Positions 1-8,117 of a stretch of 49,840 nucleotides of DNA are shown piece after piece. Position 1 is the first letter of the stretch. Every line of letters begins with the position of its first letter. Made by a program: the position numbers and the translations under genes. This DNA comes from Rhodospirillales bacterium (lineage in GTDB: Bacteria; Pseudomonadota; Alphaproteobacteria; BOG-932; Roseiterribacteraceae). Below the pieces are notes generated by a model, which ran no database searches, was not told the DNA's origin, and saw only the letters and a program-made list of their open reading frames with translations. The stretch is from the NCBI GenBank assembly GCA_028291365.1, contig JAQGIE010000218.1, positions 1 to 49,840 of the forward strand. Reading direction: 5' to 3'.

Positions 1-40
1 GATACGATTGGCAGGACAGGACGGACACGCGGACGCGCCA

Positions 41-170
41 CTAGAGCATGACCAGATCAAATTGATCGGGACATGCTCTCTGACTCTTTGATTTGGCGCG
101 TTTTCCCTCCGCGAACCGGTACCCACCCCGTATCAAGTACGGGGCAGGCTTTCGCGGGAAAACGCGCTAG
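41..170. repeat. Dispersed nested-hairpin repeat, complete copy 1
   Basis: A non-coding segment bounded by CTAG at 41-44 and CTAG at 167-170. It holds two structures. The first is a hairpin at 43-79 (AGAGCATG against CATGCTCT, with an inner GATCAA/TTGATC). The second is a nested inverted repeat at 95-168, whose outer arms are GCGCGTTTTCCC and GGGAAAACGCGC and whose inner hairpin is CCCCGTA-TCAAG-TACGGGG. The same nested core recurs at 45235-45315, and partial copies lie at 15270-15325 and 32081-32122. The right-hand CTAG supplies the TAG stop codon of the adjacent minus-strand kinase gene. The element looks like a REP or MITE-like repeat that may act as a 3'-end terminator. No transposase is present. 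Positions 1-40 hold nothing recognisable. Confidence 0.75.
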
Positions 171-2695
171 TTGGCGTGTCCGCTTTCCGCCTTGCGCTCC
201 AGCCAAGCCTGGACTTCGACCCGATAGCGCGTGAATTCATGCGACAGGCGCGCGAGATATTCCGAGGCCTTGGCCTGGAACTCGCTTCGTTCGATACCGC
301 TCATCTGGGCACAGACGGCGTGTAGCTGCTGGGCGCCGACATTGGCGCTGGCGCTGCGCAGCGCGTGCAGGAGATCCCTGAACTGGGCGTAATCGCGATG
401 CCGTACCGCTTCTTCGATGTCGTCGAGCAGCGATTCGGAATCCGCGACATAGATGCCGACGATCTCGTCCAGGAAAGCGGGATCGGCATCCAGTTCGCTC
501 AGCTCACGCAGCGTGTCGCGATCGATCACCTGATCGCCCGACGGCTGGAAGCGCGGATGCAGCGTGATGTCGGCAACGCGTCCGTCGCGCGTCCCCTGCC
601 CCAAAGCCAGCCGTCCGGCAGCCGCGAGCAGCCCTTCGAGCGTGCGCAACAGACGATCCGCTTCGATCGGCTTGGGCAGGAAGGAGTCGACGCCCGCCTC
701 GATGCAGCGGCGCTGCGTTTCCAGCGTCGTGTCCGCGGTCAGTGCGACGATCGGAATGCGCTCCTGGCCGAGCTGCTGGATGGCATAGAGCTTGACGACG
801 TCGATGCCGCTGGTGCCCGGCATGTTCACGTCGACGATGAACAGATCGAACCGTTCGGCTTCGAGCCGGTCGAGCGCGTCGTCACCATTATTGACGATGG
901 TGGGCTCGAAACCGCCGCGACGCAGGATCTTGTCGATCACGCGGCAATTGACCGGATTGTCTTCGGCCACCAGCACGCGCGCCGGCGTGGCGCGGCGTGA
1001 CGAGGGTGCAGCCGGTCCGGCCGTGTCTTGATCGGCAACCGGCTCGATCCGCTCGACGATCGGCTGATCTTCGACCACGGGCCGCGGCACCAACAGTCGC
1101 AGGGTGCGATCGATCGAAGCGGGCGAAGCCGGCCAACCCAGCCGTCCGACGCAGGCGGCATCGAGGTCGAACGAGATGCTGCCGAATGCACCGTCGCCGA
1201 CCGCCACGACGAGATCCGAAGCGCGCAGCAGCCCGGACGGAAAATCGGCGATGCGGAACGGCGTGCGGTCGTCGACGACGATGCTGCGCCCGTTTTCGTC
1301 GGCCTGCTGCAGCATCGCCCGCAGCGAAGCGGCGTGTTCGACAGGCTCGACGCGCAGGCCGCGGGCGGTGAACGCGGCCGCGACCGACGGATCACGGCTG
1401 ACCACCATGACGAGCGAAGCAACATCGACCGCCGGTTCGGCGGCCGCAACGGGTTGGAGCGGCACCTCGACGGTGAACACGCTGCCGCTCTTCGGCACGC
1501 TCTGCACCGAAACCGTTCCGTGCATCAGCTCGGTGAGCTGCTTGACGATGGCAAGGCCGAGCCCGGCGCCGTCATGGCGCCGCCCCACACTTTCATCGAC
1601 CTGGGTGAAGCTGTCGAAGATGCGCGACAGATGTTCCGGCTCGATGCCGACGCCGGTATCGATGACGTCGAACGCGATCGGCCCCGCCGGCGTCGGCCGG
1701 ATCCGCAGGCGGACCGATCCGGTGTCGGTGAACTTGATCGCGTTGGCGATGAGGTTGAACAGGATCTGGCGCAGCTGCTGACGGCCGCCCTGCACCTGAT
1801 CGGGCACCTCGGCGGCGATCTGCACGGCGAGCAGCAGGCCTTTTCGGCGGGCCTGGATCTGGAGCATCGACACGGTCTCGGCCACGTCGGCATAGAGATC
1901 GAAGGTGACGCGCTCGACGCGTTCCTTGCCCGCCTCGATGCGGCTCAGATCGAGCACGTCTTCGATCAGCGACAGCAGCGAACGGCCGGCCTGGCCGATC
2001 GTGCGCGTCATCTCGGCCTGATCGCCGTCCATGCGCGTGCCGCGCAGCACGTCATTGGCGCCGATGATGGCATTGAGCGGCGTGCGCAGCTCGTGGCTCA
2101 TCACGGCAAGGAAACGACTCTTGGCACGGTTGGCGCGATCGGCCTGCTCTTTTGCTTCGGTCAGCTGCTTGATCAGCGAGGCCGCGTAGAGGGGGATCGC
2201 GATCAGGCACATGAGCAGGCCGATCGAAAGCTCCGGCAGGTCGCGCCAGAAGGGCGAGAAATACAGGACGACGGCGAAGAAGCTCGCCGAGATTGCGGTT
2301 GCGAGCAGCAACGCGCGGAGCCCGTAGCGGAAGCCGTTGCCCAGCCCCACCCACAGATACATCAGGAACAACGGCGTGCCGGTTTCGCCATCGAGCAAAA
2401 GCACGATCGACAGCGCGCCGAAGTCGCCGACCATGCCGATCAGCCGCCGGACGTGCGACACGCCGGGCCTGAGCGCGATCCACAGCAGGATCGGGAAAGC
2501 GGTGAGGAACCAGAGTCCCGCGACGAAGGCGCCGTCGAATTCGAACAGCTTGGTGCCCGGCGCGCGGGTCGCGGCCAGGTAGACCACGATCACGCCCATG
2601 ATCACGACCCGGATCAGCGCCTGCTGATGCTCGGTGTCGGGCCGTCTCGTGAAGCGCCGGGCAAGTGCGGTGAAGGTGCGCCGGAGCCGGTTCAT
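167..2695 (-). CDS. RpfC-like membrane hybrid histidine kinase (HK-REC-Hpt)
   Basis: 842-residue phosphorelay sensor. About five membrane segments occupy residues 25-175 and resemble the input region of Xanthomonas RpfC, the sensor of diffusible signal factor. A HisKA domain follows with phospho-His201 in SHELRTPLN, then an HATPase at about 300-415 (N-box near 316, GAGLGLA near 377). Residues 425-535 look like a degenerate receiver. A full receiver at about 573-690 carries Asp622 and the KP motif at 675, and a C-terminal Hpt domain has His777. The gene follows the receiver-PAS-kinase gene with about 7 bp between, so the two are almost certainly co-transcribed. Its TAG stop lies inside the repeat at 41-170. 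The RpfC relation is from family knowledge. The ligand is unknown, and no rpfF or HD-GYP gene is present here. Confidence 0.9.
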   Translation of the reverse strand: MNRLRRTFTALARRFTRRPDTEHQQALIRVVIMGVIVVYLAATRAPGTKLFEFDGAFVAGLWFLTAFPILLWIALRPGVSHVRRLIGMVGDFGALSIVLLLDGETGTPLFLMYLWVGLGNGFRYGLRALLLATAISASFFAVVLYFSPFWRDLPELSIGLLMCLIAIPLYAASLIKQLTEAKEQADRANRAKSRFLAVMSHELRTPLNAIIGANDVLRGTRMDGDQAEMTRTIGQAGRSLLSLIEDVLDLSRIEAGKERVERVTFDLYADVAETVSMLQIQARRKGLLLAVQIAAEVPDQVQGGRQQLRQILFNLIANAIKFTDTGSVRLRIRPTPAGPIAFDVIDTGVGIEPEHLSRIFDSFTQVDESVGRRHDGAGLGLAIVKQLTELMHGTVSVQSVPKSGSVFTVEVPLQPVAAAEPAVDVASLVMVVSRDPSVAAAFTARGLRVEPVEHAASLRAMLQQADENGRSIVVDDRTPFRIADFPSGLLRASDLVVAVGDGAFGSISFDLDAACVGRLGWPASPASIDRTLRLLVPRPVVEDQPIVERIEPVADQDTAGPAAPSSRRATPARVLVAEDNPVNCRVIDKILRRGGFEPTIVNNGDDALDRLEAERFDLFIVDVNMPGTSGIDVVKLYAIQQLGQERIPIVALTADTTLETQRRCIEAGVDSFLPKPIEADRLLRTLEGLLAAAGRLALGQGTRDGRVADITLHPRFQPSGDQVIDRDTLRELSELDADPAFLDEIVGIYVADSESLLDDIEEAVRHRDYAQFRDLLHALRSASANVGAQQLHAVCAQMSGIERSEFQAKASEYLARLSHEFTRYRVEVQAWLERKAESGHAN

Positions 2696-2702
2696 CGCTG
2701 TC

Positions 2703-4295
2703 TCACCCGGCCACGGGCGCCACGACGCGCACGCGGCGTGACGCGGGCAGGATCAGATCGACGCGCGTGCCGCGTCCGGGGTGGCTCTGCACCTGCAGCG
2801 AGCCGCCATGCAGCTCGGCGAGATCGACCGACAGCGGCAGCCCCAGCCCGGCCCCCGGCTCGGCATTTTCCCGGCGCGAGACGCGGCCGAAGCGCGCCAG
2901 CGCGACTTCGACTTCGTCGGGCGTCATGCCCAGCCCTTGATCGATGACGGTAAAGCGCAGGCCGCCCGTCTCGAGCGACTCCGCGGAAACGCTGACGCCG
3001 CGCTCGTTGCCGACGCTGGCGTGGATGGCGTTGACCACCAGGTTGATCAGCGCCTGCCGCAATTTGGTGAGGTCGCCGCGCAGACGCAGGCCGGTTTCCG
3101 AGCGCGTGACCAGCGGCACGTTGGCCTGCTCGGCCCGGAACAGCGCGATGGTGCGGACTTCTTCCAGCAGCGCTTCGGCCTCGAATTCGGTTTCGGCGAG
3201 CTCCATTACGCCGGCTTCGAGCTGCGCGCTGTCGAGCACGTCGCTGATCATCGCGAGCAGATGGTCGGCGCTGCTGCGGATGTGATGCACATATTCGAGG
3301 TAGCGCGGCGTTCCGATCGGCCCCAGCACCTCGCGTTCCATCATGTCGGCGAAGCCGATGATGGCGTTCATCGGCGTGCGCAGCTCATGGCTCATATTGG
3401 CCAGGAACGCGGTCTTGGCCCGGCTCGACCGGTTGGCGGCTTCGATCGCGGTCTGCAGCGCATTCTCGGCTTCGCGGCGCTGCGTGATGTCGGTCGCGAC
3501 GGTCAGGATCTCGGCCGCGGCGTTGGGCCGTTCCTGCAGTTTCGTCTTGGCGACCTGCACGAAAATACTGGCGCCCGACGCGCCGGTGAAGGCGAGCTCG
3601 CTGCGGCTCGACACGCCGCCGTCGAAACGCATCCGCGCATCCTCGGCGATCGATGCATGCGCGAAATCGTGGTCGGGCACGCATTCCGACAGCATGCGAC
3701 CTAGCAGGCGGTCGGGTTCTACACCGCAGGCACGTGCAAAGGCGCGGTTGGCCAAGGTCACCTTGCCTGACGCATTGGTAATGAAGACGAAACTCGGAAT
3801 CGTATCGAGCACCTGGCGCAGGCGGCGCTCGCTGACGGCAACGGTCTCGGCATGCTGCGCCTTCTCTTCGTCCAGCTCCTGACGCAGCGTCGTCGCTTCG
3901 ATGCGTGCGTTCCGGGTCCGATGATAGGCAGCGAGAATGTTTCGAACGCGTGTCTGGAACTCGCGATGGTCGATCGGCGAGAGAAGAAAGTCGGCGGCGC
4001 CCGCTTCGAGCGCCTCGTAGCGATAGGTCCGGTCCTCGTAGGCGGTGATCACGATCACCGGCGCATCGAAGTCGGGCTGGTCGGCATAGATACGCCGGAT
4101 GAAGTCCGCTCCGTTGAGAAGCGGCATCTTGAAATCGGTAATGACCAGGTCGACGGGCCGAACCCGGATACGCGCCAGCGCCGCGACCGGATCCGCGTAG
4201 CAATCGACTTCGGCTGAGCTGTCGAAAGCCCGGCTGAGCTTGCTAAGGATCGTTCGGTTGCTCGCTCGGTCGTCGACGATGACGATCGATGTCAT
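2703..4295 (-). CDS. Receiver-PAS-histidine kinase (RpfG-like receiver without HD-GYP)
   Basis: 530-residue soluble protein. The N-terminal receiver (1-125) has the acidic pair at 8-9 and phospho-acceptor Asp54 in LVITDFKMP. It resembles the receiver of RpfG but is not followed by an HD-GYP domain. A coiled-coil linker (about 130-160), a PAS domain (about 160-275), a HisKA with His303 (SHELRTPMN) and an HATPase ending GAGLGLPLS follow. Position 106 is Ser (LLSPID) where receivers have an almost invariant Lys before Pro, so phosphorylation may not switch this receiver in the usual way. It is the first gene of a two-gene operon with the RpfC-like kinase. The likely role is to receive phosphate from that kinase and pass on a second signal, which is inference. 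Confidence 0.88.
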   Translation of the reverse strand: MTSIVIVDDRASNRTILSKLSRAFDSSAEVDCYADPVAALARIRVRPVDLVITDFKMPLLNGADFIRRIYADQPDFDAPVIVITAYEDRTYRYEALEAGAADFLLSPIDHREFQTRVRNILAAYHRTRNARIEATTLRQELDEEKAQHAETVAVSERRLRQVLDTIPSFVFITNASGKVTLANRAFARACGVEPDRLLGRMLSECVPDHDFAHASIAEDARMRFDGGVSSRSELAFTGASGASIFVQVAKTKLQERPNAAAEILTVATDITQRREAENALQTAIEAANRSSRAKTAFLANMSHELRTPMNAIIGFADMMEREVLGPIGTPRYLEYVHHIRSSADHLLAMISDVLDSAQLEAGVMELAETEFEAEALLEEVRTIALFRAEQANVPLVTRSETGLRLRGDLTKLRQALINLVVNAIHASVGNERGVSVSAESLETGGLRFTVIDQGLGMTPDEVEVALARFGRVSRRENAEPGAGLGLPLSVDLAELHGGSLQVQSHPGRGTRVDLILPASRRVRVVAPVAG

Positions 4296-4434
4296 GCGCG
4301 CAGTCGTCCTTCCATCATGCTGCCGGGCGCGCGCAACCGCCCCGGATTCAACTCTAGCATGATGGAAATATGGACATATTGCAAAAGGATCGCCCGCGGC
4401 GGCCCTGAGCCGGTCGCCGCGGGGCCTCGCCGCT

Positions 4435-5127
4435 TCAGGCCATCCGGTCCCGGACGTAGTCCCAGTTCACCAGATTATCGAGAACGGCCTTCACGTGGTC
4501 CGGCCGCCGGTTCTGGTAGTCCAGGTAATACGCATGCTCCCAGACATCGACGCCGAGCAGCGCGCGCTTGCCCTTGGCGACCGGATTGTCGCCGCCCGGC
4601 GTGCTCATGATGGTGAGCTTGTCGCCGTCCTGGGCGAGCCAGCCCCAGCCCGAACCGAACACGCCCACCGAGGCCTCGGTCAGCTTGTCTTTCATCGCCT
4701 GGAAACCGCCGAGGTCCTTGTCGATCGCGGCAGCGAGTTTGCCCGACGGCGCCTTGGCGCCGCCCGGCTTGAACTGGTCCCAGTAGACGATGTGGTTCCA
4801 GGCCTGGCCCGCATTGTTGAAGATGCGCACGTCGTCCGGCTTGCCCGCCGACGCCTTCATCACCTCTTCGAGTTTCATGCCGGCATAGGGCGTGCCGGCG
4901 GTGAACTTGTTCAGATTGTCGAAATACGCCTTGTGATGCTTGCCGTAATGCAAGCCGACCGTCTGCGCCGAAATATACGGCGCCAACGCATCTTCCTTGA
5001 ACGGCAATGGCGGTTGCGTGAACGGGCCGGCCGTTTGTCCGAAAGCGAGATAGGGTTTCGCGATGGTCACCGCGGCGGCGCCGAGCGCGGCGGCGCGAAC
5101 GACATCGCGGCGCGAGAAGGTCTGCAT
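4435..5127 (-). CDS. sodB: Tat-exported Fe-type superoxide dismutase
   Basis: 230-residue Fe/Mn superoxide dismutase that converts superoxide to peroxide and oxygen. Metal ligands are His60 (GLHYGKHHKAY), His112 (WNHIVYW), Asp194 and His198 (DVWEHAYY). Gln108 in the N-terminal half (NNAGQAWNH), with no Gln at the MnSOD position in the C-terminal half, favours iron. About 30 residues precede the enzyme and form a twin-arginine signal (SRRDVVRAA plus a hydrophobic stretch), so the protein should act in the periplasm. That is less common than the cytosolic form. An AGGAGA box six bases before the ATG supports the start. The gene stands alone between the kinase operon and the molybdenum-cofactor genes. 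The 139 bp downstream (4296-4434) contain no gene that I can see. Confidence 0.92.
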   Translation of the reverse strand: MQTFSRRDVVRAAALGAAAVTIAKPYLAFGQTAGPFTQPPLPFKEDALAPYISAQTVGLHYGKHHKAYFDNLNKFTAGTPYAGMKLEEVMKASAGKPDDVRIFNNAGQAWNHIVYWDQFKPGGAKAPSGKLAAAIDKDLGGFQAMKDKLTEASVGVFGSGWGWLAQDGDKLTIMSTPGGDNPVAKGKRALLGVDVWEHAYYLDYQNRRPDHVKAVLDNLVNWDYVRDRMA

Positions 5128-5198
5128 GACGCGTCTCCTAATCCGATCATCCGAGGTCAGGGCGCGCCGGGAGCGACGGCCCGCTACGGTGCGCGACC

Positions 5199-5753
5199 CT
5201 ACTTCTTCTTAGGCCGGAAGGCGACGAGGACGGCGGGATCGGTGTCGAGATACGGACCGCCGATCAGTTCCACGCAATACGGAATTGCCGGCATCACCGC
5301 TTCGAGACATTCGCGGATCGCGCGCGGGCTGCCGGGCAGATTGACCAGCAGCGCGCCGCCGTCGCTTTCGGCGGCACCCGCATAGCGGATTCCGGCCTCC
5401 TGCCGCGACAGGATCGCGGTCGGCACGCTTTTCAGCGACACGGCGCGCATCAACTCGCCGAAACCCGGCATCAGCTTGTGGCAAACGGCGAGCGTCGCTT
5501 CGACCGTCACGTCACGCCGCGCCGGTCCGGTGCCGCCAGTGGTGACGACGAGGCAGCAACGTTCGCGATCGACGAGCTCGATCAACGACGCTTCGATCGT
5601 CGCGCGTTCGTCCGGCACCAGCCGATAGACGATCTCGTGCGGCGTGGTCAGCCATTCGGCGAGGCAGTCGCGGATCGCCTGGCCGCTCGCATCATCGTAG
5701 ATCCCGGCATGGGCACGGTCCGACGCGGTCAGCACCCCGATCTTTGCCGTCAT
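5199..5753 (-). CDS. mogA: Molybdopterin adenylyltransferase MogA
   Basis: 184-residue enzyme that activates molybdopterin with ATP to give adenylylated molybdopterin, the substrate of MoeA. The sequence follows E. coli MogA closely: an N-terminal IGVLTASDRA, an Asp near 48 in LVPDER, the TTGGTGPARRD loop at 71-81 with catalytic-type Asp81, then PGFGELMR and NLPGSP. The ATG at 5753 overlaps the TGA of mobA in an ATGA, which shows translational coupling and rejects a longer start in the same frame. It is the last gene of the mobB-moeA-mobA-mogA operon. A second domain of the same fold is fused to MoaC at 20419-21312, so this step is duplicated in the window. Confidence 0.95.
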   Translation of the reverse strand: MTAKIGVLTASDRAHAGIYDDASGQAIRDCLAEWLTTPHEIVYRLVPDERATIEASLIELVDRERCCLVVTTGGTGPARRDVTVEATLAVCHKLMPGFGELMRAVSLKSVPTAILSRQEAGIRYAGAAESDGGALLVNLPGSPRAIRECLEAVMPAIPYCVELIGGPYLDTDPAVLVAFRPKKK

Positions 5754-6346
5754 GTGCGCAACATCGCTTCGACGCGCGCCAGATCCTCGGGCAGGTTGAC
5801 GTTGAAGAAGGGATCGATCCCCTCGGTCGCGAAAGCAACTTCGATGACGCGGTAGTCCTGCATGAATTCCTTGATCCTGCGCTTGCCGCCATGCAGCGCG
5901 CTTTCGAGATCGTCGGCGAGATAGGTCGGCCACAGCGAAGCGGTCGGATGCGGGCGTCCTTCCGACACCGCGACCGCAATCTCGGCGCCTTCCTGGTCCA
6001 CCGCTTCGACGAAGCCGGCGGCGAGATCGAGCGGCAAAAACGGCGTGTCGGTCGGCACCGACAGAAGCAGCGGCTGATTGCGTGACGCGGCCCAGCGCAG
6101 CCCGGCGAGCACGCCGGCGAGCGGACCCGGAAAACCTGCAACCGGATCGGCCACCACCGGCAGCCCGAATCCGGCAAAGCGCGACGGGTCGCCATTGGCG
6201 TTGAGCGCGAGCTGCGCCGCCTGCGGCGCGACGCGATCGATGACATGCTCGAGCAGCGTACGGCCGCCCAGCTGCAGCAGGCATTTGTCGCCGCCGCCCA
6301 TGCGCGTCGCCAGTCCGCCCGCCAACAAGACGCACGCCGGCTTCAT
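5750..6346 (-). CDS. mobA: Molybdenum cofactor guanylyltransferase MobA
   Basis: 198 residues. It transfers GMP from GTP to Mo-molybdopterin to form the guanine dinucleotide cofactor used by DMSO-reductase-family enzymes such as formate dehydrogenase. The N-terminal nucleotide-binding motif LLAGGLATRMGGGDK (7-21) and the metal-binding region VPTDTPFLP (near 96-104) are typical. Length matches the family. A GGAG box seven bases before the ATG supports the start. It sits between moeA (31 bp upstream) and mogA (4-base overlap). Its presence implies that this organism makes MGD-type molybdoenzymes, consistent with fdhD further right. Confidence 0.94.
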   Translation of the reverse strand: MKPACVLLAGGLATRMGGGDKCLLQLGGRTLLEHVIDRVAPQAAQLALNANGDPSRFAGFGLPVVADPVAGFPGPLAGVLAGLRWAASRNQPLLLSVPTDTPFLPLDLAAGFVEAVDQEGAEIAVAVSEGRPHPTASLWPTYLADDLESALHGGKRRIKEFMQDYRVIEVAFATEGIDPFFNVNLPEDLARVEAMLRT

Positions 6347-6377
6347 GTTGTTTCTCCGCGCGCAGCGCGCACGATTT

Positions 6378-7592
6378 TCATGTCAGTCCCAACGCTCGCC
6401 ACGACAAGAACTGCAACGACTCGCCAGCCGAGATTGTCTCGGTCGCTTCGGGCAATTCAATCACGCCATCGGTTTCGATCACCGAAGTCAGCATGCCGAC
6501 ACCGTCGCGCGGAAACCGCGTCGCCACCAGCGCGCCGTCGTCGCGGCGGGTCAGATTCACGCGCACGAATTCGCGCCGGCCGGGTTTCTTGCGCCCGTCA
6601 AAGCCCGCAATCACCGGAACGCGCCGCGGCGGCGGCGCGGCGAAGCCGGCCAGGCGCAGCAGCGCCGGCTGCACCACCAGCAGCAAGGTCAGCAAGGCCG
6701 ACACCGGATTGCCCGGCAGTCCGAAGCACGGCGTCTCGGCAACATGGCCGATCGCGATCGGACGTCCCGGCTTGATCGCCAGCGACCAGAAATCGAGCGC
6801 GCCCCGCGCTTCGATCGCGGCGCGCACATGATCCTCTTCGCCCACCGACATGCCGGCCGAGCTGACGATCGCATTGGCATGGGCGGCGGCGCGGACCAGC
6901 GACGTTTCGATCGCATCGCGCCGGTCGGGCAGGATGCCGAGATCGTCGACGGTGCAGCCGAACGCGGTCAGCGCCGCGCGCAACATTGGCCGGTTGGAAT
7001 CGTAGATGCGCCCGCTGCCGGCGGTCGCGCCGGGTTCGGCCAGTTCGTCGCCGTTCGAAAAAATTGCGACGACGAGCGGCGCGCGCGTTGCGACGCGGCC
7101 GATGCCCAGCGCCGCAAGCAGGCCCAGCTCGGCCGCACCGAGCCGGCGGCCCGCCCGCAGCACCACCTCGCCCGCGTGCATGTCTTCGCCGGCACGACGG
7201 CGATTGGCACCGAGCTTGAGCCCGCCGGGCAATTCGACCGCGCCGTCTTCTTCGCGCGCGTCTTCCTGCATCACCACCGTGTCGGCACCGTCGGGCATCA
7301 TCGCACCGGTGAAGATGCGCAGCGCCTCGCCCGGCGCGACCGTGCCGGCGAAAGGATGACCCGCGGCGGCGCGTCCGGCGCCGACGCGCAGCTTTCCGGG
7401 CAGGTCCTGATGGCGCACCGCCCAACCGTCGACGGCGGAATTGTCGGCGGGCGGCACCGAGACCGGTGCCGTGATGTCGGCCGCGAGCGCGCGGCCACGC
7501 GCCACGGTCAGCGGCACGGTCTCGATCGCGGCGGTCGGTGCGAACCGTTCCGCGATCATGTCCAGTGCTTCATCGAGCGTGAGCAACGCCAT
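6378..7592 (-). CDS. moeA: Molybdopterin molybdotransferase MoeA, copy 1
   Basis: 404-residue enzyme that inserts molybdate into adenylylated molybdopterin. The N-terminal region has PADNSAVDGWAV (substrate-site Asp and Ser), followed by TGAMMPDGADTVVMQED, the MoeA central domain with DSNRPML, and a C-terminal GLPGNPVSALLT. The loop normally reading T-S/T-G-G-V-S-V-G is SSAGMSVGEEDH here, a departure not shared by the second copy at 23431-24645. The ATG overlaps the TGA of mobB by one base. Whether the altered loop changes substrate choice is unknown. Other bacteria use distinct MoeA paralogues for different cofactor end products. Confidence 0.93.
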   Translation of the reverse strand: MALLTLDEALDMIAERFAPTAAIETVPLTVARGRALAADITAPVSVPPADNSAVDGWAVRHQDLPGKLRVGAGRAAAGHPFAGTVAPGEALRIFTGAMMPDGADTVVMQEDAREEDGAVELPGGLKLGANRRRAGEDMHAGEVVLRAGRRLGAAELGLLAALGIGRVATRAPLVVAIFSNGDELAEPGATAGSGRIYDSNRPMLRAALTAFGCTVDDLGILPDRRDAIETSLVRAAAHANAIVSSAGMSVGEEDHVRAAIEARGALDFWSLAIKPGRPIAIGHVAETPCFGLPGNPVSALLTLLLVVQPALLRLAGFAAPPPRRVPVIAGFDGRKKPGRREFVRVNLTRRDDGALVATRFPRDGVGMLTSVIETDGVIELPEATETISAGESLQFLSWRALGLT

Positions 7593-8095
7593 CAGCGCAC
7601 CGTAGCCAGCGGAAGCGCCAGGATGAAGTCGGCGATCCTTTGCTCGTCATTGAGGTCGAGCCACGGAACGCGCGCGCCCGGCGGCGGCGACGGGGCTGCG
7701 ACCGCGACGATGGTCGGAGCGTCGGGAGGCCGCATTGCTTTGCCGGTCGTCTCGCGCCAGATCTCGATCTTGGCGTGAGCGCCGCGCTTGAAACCTTCGA
7801 CCAGCACCAGATCGACTGGGGCCATGCGCTGCAGCAATTCGTCCAGGCTGGGTTCTTCGCCGCCGCGATGCTCGCGCATCAACGCCATGCGCGCGGCACT
7901 CGAGATCAGCACCTCGGTGGCGCCGGCCTCGCGATGGATCCAGCTATCCTTGCCCGGCTTGTCGACTTCGAACGTGTGATGCGCGTGCTTGATGGTCGAG
8001 ACGCGGACGCCACGGGCGATCAGCGCCGGGATCAGGCGCGCAATCAGATGCGTCTTGCCGCTGCCGCTCCAGCCGGCGAGGCCGATAAGTTTCAT
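7592..8095 (-). CDS. mobB: Molybdopterin-guanine dinucleotide biosynthesis GTPase MobB
   Basis: 167-residue P-loop protein that assists MobA in MGD formation. It begins MKLIGLAGWSGSGKTHL with a Walker A motif, then STIKHAHHTFEVDKPGKDS, which is the conserved MobB region around 35-55, and DLVLVEGFKRG as the Walker B and EGFK motif. The start at 8095 was chosen because the family begins directly at the P-loop strand; the frame stays open upstream but that part is anti-coding to the neighbouring gene. It begins 22 bp after the DUF2817 gene and overlaps moeA by one base, so it belongs to the same minus-strand operon. Confidence 0.94.
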   Translation of the reverse strand: MKLIGLAGWSGSGKTHLIARLIPALIARGVRVSTIKHAHHTFEVDKPGKDSWIHREAGATEVLISSAARMALMREHRGGEEPSLDELLQRMAPVDLVLVEGFKRGAHAKIEIWRETTGKAMRPPDAPTIVAVAAPSPPPGARVPWLDLNDEQRIADFILALPLATVR

Positions 8096-8117
8096 CGGCC
8101 GATGGTACGAGCCCCGG

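Noticed and set aside
1028-2947. A 639-codon plus-strand open frame opposite the hybrid kinase
   Set aside because: No domain match and composition typical of antisense to GC-rich genes; the kinase on the other strand has complete motifs.
5199-6335. A 378-codon minus-strand frame containing mogA
   Set aside because: The first half is mobA read in the wrong frame. The ATGA overlap at 5750-5753 gives the true start.
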